From the IMG/VR virus record IMGVR_UViG_3300048772_000133, positions 1 to 64,000 of that record: a stretch of 64,000 bases of DNA; one strand, 5' to 3'. Position 1 is the stretch's first letter. Each line of letters begins with the position of its first letter. The position numbers and the translations under genes were made by a program. The DNA comes from a virus. Shown piece after piece: positions 30,866-38,430 of this stretch. Below the pieces are notes generated by a model that saw nothing but the letters and a program-made list of their open reading frames with translations, was not told the origin of the DNA and made no database searches.

Positions 30866-31135
30866 TGGAACTAAAACTTTGCCGGATTCTGTTCCCAAGT
30901 TCCGGCAGACTCGGGCGGTTCTTAAGCCGCCATTGGCAATTCGAAAGGAACTGCGTTTAGTTTTCCGTGTCCCGTTACGGTGGGCCACAGCATCCCGGCA
31001 CGAAGCTACGGTTCACTGGTTCCGTCGAAACCTGGACGCCCCCTCAATGGTGGAGGCGGCGGGAGTCGAACCCGCGTCCGAAATCATTTCCCCGCAGGGT
31101 TGACGTGCGTACTTGGGGCCCCTCTTTTAGGCGGG
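30866..31135 (-). ncRNA. ssrA: Permuted (two-piece) tmRNA
   Basis: Minus strand. The acceptor piece ends with GATTTCGGACGCGGG, T-arm and CGCCTCC-A-CCA (CCA at 31050-31048). Four bases (TTGA) later the coding piece begins at 31043 with GGGGGCG, which pairs with CGCCTCC and keeps G3-U70 for alanylation. It continues GTCCAGGTTTCGACGG, the standard tmRNA 5' sequence. The tag frame reads GCA to TAA as AVPFELPMAA, with the stop inside a GGCGG/CCGCC hairpin. tmRNA frees stalled ribosomes and tags the products for proteolysis. The upstream limit of the acceptor piece is approximate. Confidence 0.88.
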
Positions 31136-31240
31136 GGTTGAGAACTGAACCGCGCTCGACTGAGAGAGTCTCTGCGGAGCGGGCGGAACAACAACAGCGT
31201 TCGTGGTGATAGTGAACGACATAATCATCACTCGAAACTT

Positions 31241-31316
31241 TGGAGGACCGTGTCGGAGTCTCGCCGACTAAAGTGGGTTTGCAATCCACTGGTTCCAAAA
31301 CTTTACCTTCCGGTCC
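31241..31316 (-). tRNA. tRNA-Cys(GCA)
   Basis: Acceptor GGACCG/CGGTCC, loop TTGCAAA, T-stem GTCGG/CCGAC with an atypical loop (CGAGACT), CCA. Confidence 0.75.
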
Positions 31317-31317
31317 T

Positions 31318-31396
31318 TGGTGCGGGCGGCTGGATTCGAACCAGCAGGAACCGGGTTTTTAGGACCCAGATGTCTTCCTAGTTGCATCACGCCCGC
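31318..31396 (-). tRNA. tRNA with TAA anticodon (Leu)
   Basis: Acceptor GCGGGCG/CGCCCGC, stem TGGGT/ACCCG, loop CCTAAAA with C33, canonical T-loop, CCA. The variable loop is short for Leu. First tRNA after the promoter at 31551-31580. Confidence 0.7.
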
Positions 31397-31550
31397 ACCG
31401 GCTCAAAACTTGCGTTCAAAACTAAATGGCTGCCGAATGTCGCAAGGCCCCCGAATTCCCCGGCAAGGGCGGTTGTTTTGTACCACGCAGGATTGCCGTC
31501 CGGCGCGTTTTGTCAACCCTTATAACAGCCAAACTGTGTCCACCAAAATT

Positions 31551-31580
31551 ATTGTACTACAGGAGGGTTCGGTTTGTCAA
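31551..31580 (-). promoter_or_regulatory. Main promoter of the tRNA-tmRNA cluster
   Basis: Minus strand TTGACA, 18 nt, TACAAT, located between the HNH gene end (31584) and the first tRNA (31396). 31397-31550 is an untranslated leader with no gene seen. Confidence 0.7.
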
Positions 31581-31583
31581 GCC

Positions 31584-32246
31584 CTAAGAAGAGTACAGGT
31601 AAGGAGCCCACCGGGCGTCTTCAGCCAACCCCACAAGCCTCAGCAACATACGGGACGTATGGATCGTCAACCGACCAGGGGTGTGCAGCAGCTTCATGCC
31701 CGCTTCGTCCGGAGTCCGGTCGCCCTTCTTCCGATTGCATTCCCGGCAGCACGCACAAAGGTTATCCCACCAAAAGCCACCCCCGCGAGATTCGGGCAGG
31801 ATGTGGTCCAGTGTCAAGACAACTTTACACGGCTTCCCATTTACAATCCGGGTTGAGCCTTCTTTGGCCCCGCAGTATTGACACAAATACCTGTCCCGGG
31901 CGTAGATGTTTGACCGAGTCAGAATCGAAATCCGGATCGGAATTTTTTTGTAGTTCCGCAGCCGGATCACACACGGCAGCAGGATCGGAGGATTCTGTCC
32001 ATTTCCCGGATAAACCGCAACCCCGTAGTCTTCTTCCGTGACCGCCGCACCTTTGACCAGGAGCTTGATCGCGTTCTTGGCCCGGCAAATGCTAACTGGT
32101 TCGAACGAGGCATTAAGCACGAGTACGGCTTTGTTAATTAAATTTCCCACGTTCAAACCTCTCGGTTCTGATCGGCTTCCTTCAGGCGCAAGTGTTTGCT
32201 TCTCTGTCCCCGTTTTGGGCGGATTTGCGTGTTGCACATTTTCCAT
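31584..32246 (-). CDS. HNH endonuclease (bacterial-type)
   Basis: A 220-residue protein. The first half matches the conserved module VLVLNASFEP...IRLRNYKKIPIR, then the HNH core RYLCQYCGAKEGSTR...LTLDHILPESRGG..NLCACCRECNRKKGDRTP with both zinc pairs, DH and the terminal N/K. This family is common in bacterial chromosomes as well as phages. It could act in packaging, restriction or homing; the job is not clear from context. It overlaps the upstream endonuclease VII remnant. Confidence 0.85.
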   Translation of the reverse strand: MENVQHANPPKTGTEKQTLAPEGSRSEPRGLNVGNLINKAVLVLNASFEPVSICRAKNAIKLLVKGAAVTEEDYGVAVYPGNGQNPPILLPCVIRLRNYKKIPIRISILTRSNIYARDRYLCQYCGAKEGSTRIVNGKPCKVVLTLDHILPESRGGGFWWDNLCACCRECNRKKGDRTPDEAGMKLLHTPGRLTIHTSRMLLRLVGLAEDARWAPYLYSS

Positions 32247-32445
32247 CCTGTGCTTTTAACAGAGCCTCGTAGTCTTCAACAGAAATCCCGAAGTTGTGCA
32301 TCAAACTATTACTGCGACTATTTCTTCTTCCCTTTTCAGATTGGTTGTATTCGTGGAAAACAACGCTTCTTTTGGCCCGCATAATTTCGTCGGGAGTCAA
32401 ATCAGAAAAATCTGCCGTAAGATACAAAGGTTTGGCTAGAGGCAT
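32182..32445 (-). pseudogene. Truncated endonuclease VII-like gene
   Basis: An 87-residue frame whose HNFGISVEDYEALLKAQDGKC matches the start of the recombination endonuclease VII core, but the expected second zinc pair and His-Asn nuclease residues are missing after KCATRKS. It appears to have been cut by the arrival of the downstream HNH gene. Confidence 0.6.
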
Positions 32446-32660
32446 TTAGAACCTCTCGCTTTAACTTTGATGGGTTCTCCAAGCACGGCTCCATTGTCTG
32501 CTCGGTCCACATAAAGAAACCCATCTCCTTTAGAATCAAACCAAAGTATCCAACGCGGATTCTTGCAAGCCGGTTCAATCCACCCGAGAATGCCCGAGCC
32601 TTCCTGCTCGTTTGCATACTCCCCTATTTTGACGCCTGATTTTCCTACACCTATTTGCAT
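32436..32660 (-). CDS. MQIG-family hypothetical protein, short copy
   Basis: A 74-residue protein (MQIGVGKSGVKIGEYANEQ...NPRWILWFDSKGDGFLY) that is a paralogue of the first half of the upstream 32747-33229 product. Beta-rich. Promoter at 32716-32743. Family unknown. Confidence 0.65.
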   Translation of the reverse strand: MQIGVGKSGVKIGEYANEQEGSGILGWIEPACKNPRWILWFDSKGDGFLYVDRADNGAVLGEPIKVKARGSKCL

Positions 32661-32715
32661 ATTTTCCTTCTCTGCCTGGTGGTTAATGCTACTCCAGATC
32701 AGTTTCAATAAAGCC

Positions 32716-32743
32716 ATTATACCACAGGTTGTTCCACGTGCAA
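32716..32743 (-). promoter_or_regulatory. Promoter, extended -10
   Basis: Minus strand TTGCAC, 16 nt, TATAAT with TGG just before. Lies between the two MQIG-family genes and drives the shorter one and the endonuclease genes. Confidence 0.7.
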
Positions 32744-32746
32744 CAA

Positions 32747-33229
32747 TTATTTTTCTGATCTGTCTACCCGATTGACCAGAATGATTGTTTGTGTTCTGCC
32801 CACAAGGTTCACACACTGTTCGGGGTCTCGACCACCATAATCGTGGCCGTCTCCCTCTTTGCCAAACACAATGTCGCTCGCGTCTCCATCCGGCCACAGG
32901 TGTTTCAGAGTGCCGCCTTTTTTATCGACCTTCAGGGTGAGGTACTCTTCGCCTCTGATCGTCGCCCGGCCTATTTCCATGTTTCCAGTAATGGAGGATT
33001 GTGGCGCTCCGGATACTCTTCGGGTCCGACCTTTTGCTTTGAGCCGGATTGGTTCCCCAACAACAGCCCCGCCAGGTTCGCGCTCTGTGTAAAGAACCGC
33101 GTCCCCTTTTAGGTCAAACCAAAGAATCCATTGAGGGTTATCACACGTGGGTTCGATGTATCCGAGGGGGTCCTCGTGCGGCCCGTATTCAACTACGTTT
33201 ACGCCTTGCTTGCCTTTTCCTATTTGCAT
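32747..33229 (-). CDS. MQIG-family hypothetical protein, long copy
   Basis: A 160-residue protein. Residues 1-70 match the neighbour at 32436-32660 (MQIGKGKQGVNVVEYG, NPQWILWFDLKGDAVLY). The C-terminal half (EYLTLKVDKKGGTLKHLWPDG...) is extra and contains a DGDASDIVFGKEGDGHDYGG acidic-glycine segment. Not recognised. Confidence 0.65.
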   Translation of the reverse strand: MQIGKGKQGVNVVEYGPHEDPLGYIEPTCDNPQWILWFDLKGDAVLYTEREPGGAVVGEPIRLKAKGRTRRVSGAPQSSITGNMEIGRATIRGEEYLTLKVDKKGGTLKHLWPDGDASDIVFGKEGDGHDYGGRDPEQCVNLVGRTQTIILVNRVDRSEK

Positions 33230-33303
33230 TGTTTTCCTTCCGTCTCGTAGTGGTCGTTGTTACTCTACGAAGACTGTACAACACTTTGTCCATTTCCGGA
33301 CGA

Positions 33304-33657
33304 CTACCACAACCCGTTGAAAGCCCCGAGGGCCGCCAACTGCTTCATACGTTTTTGGAACTTGCGCCCGTGCGCTTGTTCCTCGGGAACCTTCCACTGT
33401 TGTACGTGGACCATCTCGTGGATTAAAGTCCCAATCCAAATCCGGGATTGCTTTCGGTACAGGGGGTTGAGACTAATCCGGATAGGTCGTCCCGTTTCGT
33501 GGTCGGACCAAGTACTCCCCAAGATCATTCTGGCTCTTCCTCCCGCAAATGATCTTTTGTCGAAGCCGACGCGAAGGTCTTTGGGAAGTCTTCCCCCGAA
33601 GTACCGGGAGTTTAGAAGGTGGTACAGTTCTTTGGGGGTCGGCGGTTTTTCCTTCAC
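33304..33657 (-). CDS. SprT-like zinc metallopeptidase
   Basis: A 117-residue SprT-like protein: LYHLLNSRYFGGRLPKDLRVGF, then LIHEMVHVQQW (HExxH at about residue 80) and HGRKFQKRMKQLAALG with the third zinc-ligand His. SprT-like proteases act on DNA-protein crosslinks in cells; in phages the target is unknown. It overlaps the endonuclease VII gene by 4 nt. Confidence 0.85.
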   Translation of the reverse strand: MKEKPPTPKELYHLLNSRYFGGRLPKDLRVGFDKRSFAGGRARMILGSTWSDHETGRPIRISLNPLYRKQSRIWIGTLIHEMVHVQQWKVPEEQAHGRKFQKRMKQLAALGAFNGLW

Positions 33658-34319
33658 AGGCTTCTTTTGCCCCCACGAGGATTCATTCGGACCCCGGCTT
33701 GCTTAAGCCGTCTTGAAATGGTCTCTCGGGTGGTTCCAAAGAGTTTCCCTATCTCTTTCGCCGACAAACCGCGACCGGAATCGTACAATTCAATGATCTT
33801 TGGAAGGGGGAGTTCTAATCGTCCGTAGCCGCCCATTGGCAAGGGCTTCGGTCTGTTTTGGTTCTCGACAACCTCTTCCGTTCCCCAAGGCACAAAAAAG
33901 GGAACAGAAGCCTCTTCGACATAGTTCGCTGCTTTTCTGAGAAGAGTCGAGTCGTCGTGAAGCTGCCCGATTCCACGGTTACATAAATCGCAAAGCAACC
34001 CGCGTACCTGCCCCGTGATATGATCGTGGTCCACGGCTAAGCTTTTACCAGACCGATGGGTGTCCGATCCAGAAGGAACAAACCCACACAAGGCGCAAGC
34101 TCCCTTCTGTTTTCTCAGTATTGCGTCGTATTGATCCAGGGTAAGATTAAAATTATCCCGGAGTTTAATCTTTCTTGAACTATGCCGAGCCCTTGCTTTC
34201 ACTTCTTCGGGGTGGGTTGCCCTGTATATTTCTCCTCGAATCTTGCTCCGGAGTTTTTTCTGTTCTTCTTTTGGCAGAAGTTCGATACCCTCGATACGGT
34301 GTTTTATTGGGACACCCAC
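33654..34319 (-). CDS. Recombination endonuclease VII with C-terminal HTH
   Basis: A 221-residue protein. The core is NLTLDQYDAILRKQKGACALCG then VDHDHITGQVRGLLCDLCNRGIGQL, giving the endo VII zinc cysteines and the HNH-like DHDH...N site. The C-terminus (SAKEIGKLFGTTRETISRRLKQ) is a helix-turn-helix. Endo VII resolves Holliday and branched DNA before packaging; the added HTH also fits a homing enzyme. Confidence 0.88.
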   Translation of the reverse strand: MGVPIKHRIEGIELLPKEEQKKLRSKIRGEIYRATHPEEVKARARHSSRKIKLRDNFNLTLDQYDAILRKQKGACALCGFVPSGSDTHRSGKSLAVDHDHITGQVRGLLCDLCNRGIGQLHDDSTLLRKAANYVEEASVPFFVPWGTEEVVENQNRPKPLPMGGYGRLELPLPKIIELYDSGRGLSAKEIGKLFGTTRETISRRLKQAGVRMNPRGGKRSL

Positions 34320-34331
34320 GCAACACTCTCC

Positions 34332-34652
34332 TCAGCGGTCAACAAGATAGTCAATAAGACTTGGATTTTCTTGCAATACTTGGAGGAGAACAGGAGACAC
34401 GGCTAACACAAACTCCTCATCATCCAACTTTCCTCCCATCACTACAGTAGGATGCGTACAAGCATGGAGGCACTCGTGCAACAAAATTTCACGGGCTTTG
34501 GACTTCCGTAGTCTCGCTCTTACACAAATCTGAAGATCATTTGTCGAGCAATGACCGAGGTCATTAGGCATGAAAGAGGCGGGTTTTCGGAGAATAGTAT
34601 AAACGTGGGGCCCCACCCTAACACTGCTCGGCATTGGAACGGGCTTGGGCAT
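34332..34652 (-). CDS. HExxH metallopeptidase-like protein
   Basis: A 106-residue protein with LLHECLHACTHPT (HExxH) and a helical C-terminus (FVLAVSPVLLQVLQENPSLIDYL). Together with 33304-33657 it forms a second metalloprotease-like gene in this operon. Substrate unknown. Confidence 0.7.
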   Translation of the reverse strand: MPKPVPMPSSVRVGPHVYTILRKPASFMPNDLGHCSTNDLQICVRARLRKSKAREILLHECLHACTHPTVVMGGKLDDEEFVLAVSPVLLQVLQENPSLIDYLVDR

Positions 34653-34707
34653 CAGTCTCCTACTCGCTAAAACAACGTCCCAAGAAAAAGGCCACCCAGA
34701 ACACCGG

Positions 34708-34824
34708 CTACATCAAAGCCCAGAGAGCGGAGGAAAACCATAAACACCTAACGCCGTCCGTCATCACAGAGAAGGACACGGCACAACCGGCGGCATAAAC
34801 AATCAACAGGGAGATTAAGAGCAT
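34708..34824 (-). CDS. Small membrane protein, 38 residues
   Basis: MLLISLLIVYAAGCAVSFSV is one membrane helix, then a short hydrophobic tail. It begins 2 nt after the stop of the lysin-like gene, so a holin or lysis-timing role is possible. Confidence 0.5.
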   Translation of the reverse strand: MLLISLLIVYAAGCAVSFSVMTDGVRCLWFSSALWALM

Positions 34825-34826
34825 AA

Positions 34827-35321
34827 CTACTCCGGCATCGGAACTTGGTAGTTGGCCGTCAGCTTTTGGACGTAGGAAGCGACACCGGGGGAAAGATTCA
34901 CCATCGGATGTCCGGCGTTCCAGCACTCCCCAATTCCGGCCAGGCTTGAAGGCTTCCACCGAGCCAAAAGGTGGTTCAGGAACCCGACCGTGGCCGAAGC
35001 GCATTTCCCGAGATCGGACATATCCTTGGGCGAGAACCCGGGAGGGCAATTAGGAAACATTATCTGCCAGGGACCGTAAGAGCACGCTGCGGCAGAGCCG
35101 TACTTCTTCAGGAGGGGGGCCATTACCGGACCGGAGCCATAAACACCCCCCGAGTCGAAGGCCGGTTCGTGCCGGGGAACGCAATTAACACCAAAGCTCG
35201 ACTCGTTCCCGCTCATAGCCCATAGTAGTTGGGTTCCGTCAACACCGGGAGGCAGTCCGAGTAGTTTGGGACCCGATACCCGGCATTGGTCTGCGATCTG
35301 TTGGGGGGTAAAATTAGTCAC
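34827..35321 (-). CDS. Lytic transglycosylase-like lysin
   Basis: A 164-residue protein with a goose-type/SLT lysozyme pattern: the catalytic Glu in MSGNESSFG, then SYGPWQIMFPNCPPGFSPKDM and a GFLNHLL helix, ending in AGHPMVNLSPGVASYV. It would cleave peptidoglycan glycan strands. It has no signal peptide, so it needs a holin or is virion-borne. Confidence 0.75.
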   Translation of the reverse strand: MTNFTPQQIADQCRVSGPKLLGLPPGVDGTQLLWAMSGNESSFGVNCVPRHEPAFDSGGVYGSGPVMAPLLKKYGSAAACSYGPWQIMFPNCPPGFSPKDMSDLGKCASATVGFLNHLLARWKPSSLAGIGECWNAGHPMVNLSPGVASYVQKLTANYQVPMPE

Positions 35322-35848
35322 GCAGGTTTCCTCGGGGTTGGGTGTTGGTTATTTAATCAACATTTGCTTTTGGTTTGGAAAAAGCCCCCCAAGGGGCCCC
35401 AAAGTACCAAGCCGGTTTTTGGGAGACCCCTTTTCAATTCTAAAGGGGTTATGAACCGAGAGGATTTGAAACTGTTTACTACTTAATCAACTTTTCTCCT
35501 CAAAACAGAATCTGAGAAGAAGGAAGGGGGTTTACTAGGTCACGTAGCCTCCCCACGGCACCCCTAAGGGGGCAAGGCCACCCCCACCTAAAAACCACTC
35601 AGGGTCCCCTCTATCCTATTGATTCTAAACACTCTAGTCTCAGTCGCGCTGTACTGTGCTGCGCCGTTCTTCGCTCTGTCTTGTCTCGTCTACGGCACAG
35701 TCTGGCTGTAAGCTATTGATTCTAATACTTGATTAGCTAACGATCATTAGTAATGGGCAGGTTTCACTACGATCTGCTCGCTGGTCAGGCGCTTCCAATG
35801 TAAAGCTGGCTTGCCATGTAACCACCATACATCGACTCAGGCAGCAAT
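35322..35848 (+). other. Non-coding divergence region, left part
   Basis: No gene found. Contains a CCCCTTTTC...AAAGGGG-type hairpin region (35429-35449), a GC-rich inverted stretch near 35390, and the 13-mer CTATTGATTCTAA repeated (near 35616 and 35713). A low-GC, repeat-containing spacer separating the minus and plus gene arms; a candidate origin or regulatory region. Confidence 0.4.
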
Positions 35849-36046
35849 CTACCTAGTACCTAGAGCCGCTTCAACCGTACCAGACAGCTTAGGCGCAACC
35901 CTGCGCGGCTTGGGCTTAACTCGTTTGATTCCAACCAGTTGCCGTGTGGCGTCTAATCTCTCTTGCACAGTTGCGTTCTTATCCTCAGCTATAGCGACTA
36001 GCACCCGTTCAATACGTTTGGTGAATGACAGAGAATGTGCGGGCAT
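35849..36046 (-). CDS. Small helical protein at the divergence point
   Basis: A 65-residue protein: RIERVLVAIAEDKNATVQER then LDATRQLVGIKRVKPKPRR. The pattern (acidic helix, ATVQERLDA, basic tail) is like the N-terminal part of small terminase-type or ribosome-associated phage proteins. Weak call; first gene of the leftward arm. Confidence 0.55.
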   Translation of the reverse strand: MPAHSLSFTKRIERVLVAIAEDKNATVQERLDATRQLVGIKRVKPKPRRVAPKLSGTVEAALGTR

Positions 36047-36339
36047 GACCTATGTGCTTTGCTATGAGATTACGAGGCCAGTGTGACTATTGCAGTCAGG
36101 CGTAGAAAACTGGCAGCGCGGTGTGCGCTTTGCGCGTATGCTGGCCTCTACTCGCTATAGATAACGATTGACGATACAATGGGCGATCCGTCCATTACCC
36201 GGACAAATGAAAATAAATTACGACCGCATATTCATTGGCTGGATTGAGTTTTGCACAGCCTGACCGCTTGACACGTCTCGGTAATAAGCGCAGTCTCGAA
36301 TATGTAAGCAGTTGAGCAGCACAACAGGGAGACAAGACA

Positions 36340-36552
36340 ATGGGTGACAATGCAGCGGTATTACAAGGATTCACGCGGGAAGTGGTTGCTTCCAATGCAG
36401 CGATGGACCTGTTCTTGCTCGTCAAGCCGGGTACCGACTTTGATGATGCGTTCCGGGCTTGGGATGCAGACGGGCAGGAATTTATCCGCGTCAATGGCTG
36501 GCTGTTCTCAGTTGAGGATACAGCAGCATCTTCACGGCATTTTAATTCATAG
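36340..36552 (+). CDS. Hypothetical early protein, 70 residues
   Basis: MGDNAAVLQGFTREVVASNA... then a DFDDAFRAWDADGQEFIRVNGW helix-strand. GGGAG site upstream. First gene of the rightward arm. Motif copy at 36190-36204 lies 150 nt upstream. Confidence 0.6.
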   Translation: MGDNAAVLQGFTREVVASNAAMDLFLLVKPGTDFDDAFRAWDADGQEFIRVNGWLFSVEDTAASSRHFNS

Positions 36553-36567
36553 GAAAGGGGTTACACC

Positions 36568-36822
36568 ATGTATCGCATCTACACTGAGGACGTGAACAGA
36601 CAGGACGTTTACGCTACCCTCGATTCTCACGTCTCAGGTTACACTGTTCTGGAAACCATCGGCTCGTGGAAAGGGCAGCGGGAAGATTCTCTAATCATTG
36701 AACTGTTGGACGTTCCGGCCTCTACAGTCACGGCAATAGCTCGAACGATCAGAGCGCACAACAAGCAAGAATCTGTGCTGGTCGTGGTCGTGCCGGAATC
36801 CCATGTTTTTATCACTGACTGA
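36568..36822 (+). CDS. Hypothetical early protein, 84 residues
   Basis: Starts MYRIYTEDVNRQDVYATLDS; a beta-alpha-beta fold with GYTVLETIGSWKGQREDSLI and alternating strands typical of small phage proteins that follow early promoters. AAGGGG site 9 nt upstream. Confidence 0.65.
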   Translation: MYRIYTEDVNRQDVYATLDSHVSGYTVLETIGSWKGQREDSLIIELLDVPASTVTAIARTIRAHNKQESVLVVVVPESHVFITD

Positions 36823-36881
36823 TCTTCGCGGGCTGGCCGGTCCCGGTAAACTGGCCATTCATACGGACTTATGAAGAGGGC

Positions 36882-36947
36882 ATGGCCGTTGGAATGAAGA
36901 TCGCGGCAGCGGGCGGCAACGGCACTTTGGGCGCTATCTTCCGCTAG
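36882..36947 (+). CDS. Possible 21-residue peptide
   Basis: MAVGMKIAAAGGNGTLGAIF with a GAGGG site. The same frame is open upstream (AGWPVPVNWPFIRTYEEG) but lacks a good start. Low confidence; the motif copy 36955-36969 follows the stop. Confidence 0.3.
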   Translation: MAVGMKIAAAGGNGTLGAIFR

Positions 36948-37048
36948 TAAACCTGTCCAGATAATGGACAATCGCAGAGTGAGGCACGGCGCAGCGTGCC
37001 TTTAATGCGGCGGTATCGTTTCAAGCCGATACGCATAGAAAGGGAGCT

Positions 37049-37690
37049 ATGAATCAACCCATCACCACGGCGGAGTATATCACACTGCAAACGGCTTACG
37101 ACTTCTTCAATCAGGAGCTATTTGCCGGGAAGTTGCCGCAATGCCTGATTACCTTGCAGCGCAAGAAAGGCGCAAGGGGTTATTTTAGCCCGGACAGATT
37201 CTCAGGTCGCGGCTTCGAGGGCAAGGCGCACGAATTGGCCCTGAATCCAGATTGTTTCGTGGACCGCACGGATGAAGAGATTCTTTCCACTCTGGTACAC
37301 GAGCAAGCGCACGTTTGGCAGCAGGAGTCAGGCAAGCCCGCCCGCAAGGGCTATCATAACAAGGAGTGGGCCTCGAAGATGAAGGATGTGGGCCTCTATC
37401 CCTCGGATACGGCGCAACCTGACGGCAAGGAAACCGGCCAGAAAGTGTCGCACTACATCATCGAGGGAGGCGTTTTCTCTCTGGCCTGGGCCAAACTTGC
37501 CAAGACGGGAATCAAGCTGTCCTGGGAATCCAAAGGCAAGGCAATAGTCCGCACGGCGAAAGCCGAGAGTAAGGTCAAGTACACTTGCCCCAATTGCGAA
37601 GCGAACGCCTGGGCCAAACCGGAAGCTAACCTGCTTTGCGGCGCTTGCTCCTCCGAAGACGGCGGGCTAGTCGATATGATCGCGGCCTGA
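37049..37690 (+). CDS. SprT-like metallopeptidase with zinc ribbon
   Basis: A 213-residue protein: AYDFFNQELFAGKLPQCLI, LVHEQAHVWQQESGKPARKGYHNKEW (HExxH plus the conserved GYHxKEW His), and a C-terminal zinc ribbon (CPNCEANAW...CGACSS). This is the complete SprT/Spartan-type layout. The C-terminal ribbon is intact here, unlike the short protein at 33304-33657. Possibly removes proteins from DNA. Confidence 0.88.
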   Translation: MNQPITTAEYITLQTAYDFFNQELFAGKLPQCLITLQRKKGARGYFSPDRFSGRGFEGKAHELALNPDCFVDRTDEEILSTLVHEQAHVWQQESGKPARKGYHNKEWASKMKDVGLYPSDTAQPDGKETGQKVSHYIIEGGVFSLAWAKLAKTGIKLSWESKGKAIVRTAKAESKVKYTCPNCEANAWAKPEANLLCGACSSEDGGLVDMIAA

Positions 37691-37696
37691 TTGCAA

Positions 37697-37716
37697 GTTG
37701 TTTCGTACCATACAAA
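37697..37716 (+). repeat. 20-nt direct repeat, copy 1
   Basis: GTTGTTTCGTACCATACAAA directly after the stop of the SprT-like gene. An identical copy at 40992-41011 follows the gene at 40489-40989. Shared untranslated element of unknown use. Confidence 0.7.
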
Positions 37717-37797
37717 CCGCGCCTATCCGATGGTAGGCAAACGGGAAAGGCTCTCAGGTCACAGATAGTGACTGGCAAGAGAGCAGAAAGGGAGAAA

Positions 37798-37971
37798 ATG
37801 AGCAAGACAAGGCTAGTGGTAATCATCCGGCAGCACGGTTTCAGAGCGTGGATTTCAAACGGTCACATCTTCGCCGAGGATGTAGTTTACGACCGGGCGG
37901 GCGGCAAGCACCTGGCCGCCGTGGAACTCTGGCCGTCCATCAAGGCAGTCAAGGCTTTTCTCGGATACTAA
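37798..37971 (+). CDS. Hypothetical early protein, 57 residues
   Basis: MSKTRLVVIIRQHGFRAWIS ... AVELWPSIKAVKAFLGY. GGGAG before the start at 37798. A small basic beta protein; family unknown. Confidence 0.6.
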   Translation: MSKTRLVVIIRQHGFRAWISNGHIFAEDVVYDRAGGKHLAAVELWPSIKAVKAFLGY

Positions 37972-37998
37972 CTTCAACCAGAATCGAGGCGCAAGACA

Positions 37999-38175
37999 AT
38001 GACAGTGCAGGAGTTGATTGACAAGCTAAACACAATGCCCGCAGAATTACGGAGTGCTGAGGTTGTAGTTCAAACCGAAAATGACTACGGCGGCGCGGAG
38101 TCGATAACGGCAAAGTGCGGAGAAAATCAGTTCTGGTGGGCGCCCGCACAAGTTATTATCTCCGCACGATACTAG
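37999..38175 (+). CDS. Hypothetical early protein, 58 residues
   Basis: MTVQELIDKLNTMPAELRSA followed by VVVQTENDYGGAESIT. This opening (helix of MTVxELIxxLxxMP, then a beta strand) is common in phage proteins of unknown function. The TAG stop runs into the motif copy 38175-38189. Confidence 0.65.
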   Translation: MTVQELIDKLNTMPAELRSAEVVVQTENDYGGAESITAKCGENQFWWAPAQVIISARY

Positions 38176-38271
38176 TCCAGGTAATGGACTTCCACAACCA
38201 GCACTTGACACGTTTGATCGTTAGGTGTAACGTCAATCAAGATGTATCACGGCGCAAGGGGGCGCAAGAAA

Positions 38272-38430
38272 ATGTCAGACACTCGGATTGTAAACGCAAT
38301 AGCGGCGAGAATTGCCGGAGTTTTCGATGATCGTGACTTGCGAGAACTAGGGCCACTTTTCCCTGACCGCATGGAGGATATTGCAAGGCTGCTCTCCATG
38401 CGAACCTCACGACGCAAGATCAAGACGTAA
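38272..38430 (+). CDS. Hypothetical early protein, 52 residues
   Basis: MSDTRIVNAIAARIAGVFDD ... LSMRTSRRKIKT. Start chosen at 38272; an ATG 30 nt upstream is in frame but lacks a site. Helical with a basic end. Confidence 0.55.
   Translation: MSDTRIVNAIAARIAGVFDDRDLRELGPLFPDRMEDIARLLSMRTSRRKIKT

Noticed and set aside
30866-31043. tRNA-Leu(TAA) with loop CTTAAGAA near 30920
   Set aside because: The sequence is the stop-codon hairpin of the tmRNA coding piece; no tRNA arms flank it.
31048-31090. attP site made of the 3' end of a host ssrA gene
   Set aside because: The matching 5' tmRNA piece lies right next to it, so this is a whole permuted tmRNA; the integrase is also 20 kb away.
31127-31228. 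33-residue ORF starting MIMSFTITTNAV
   Set aside because: It lies in the region expected to be tmRNA precursor, has no good ribosome binding site and no recognisable fold.
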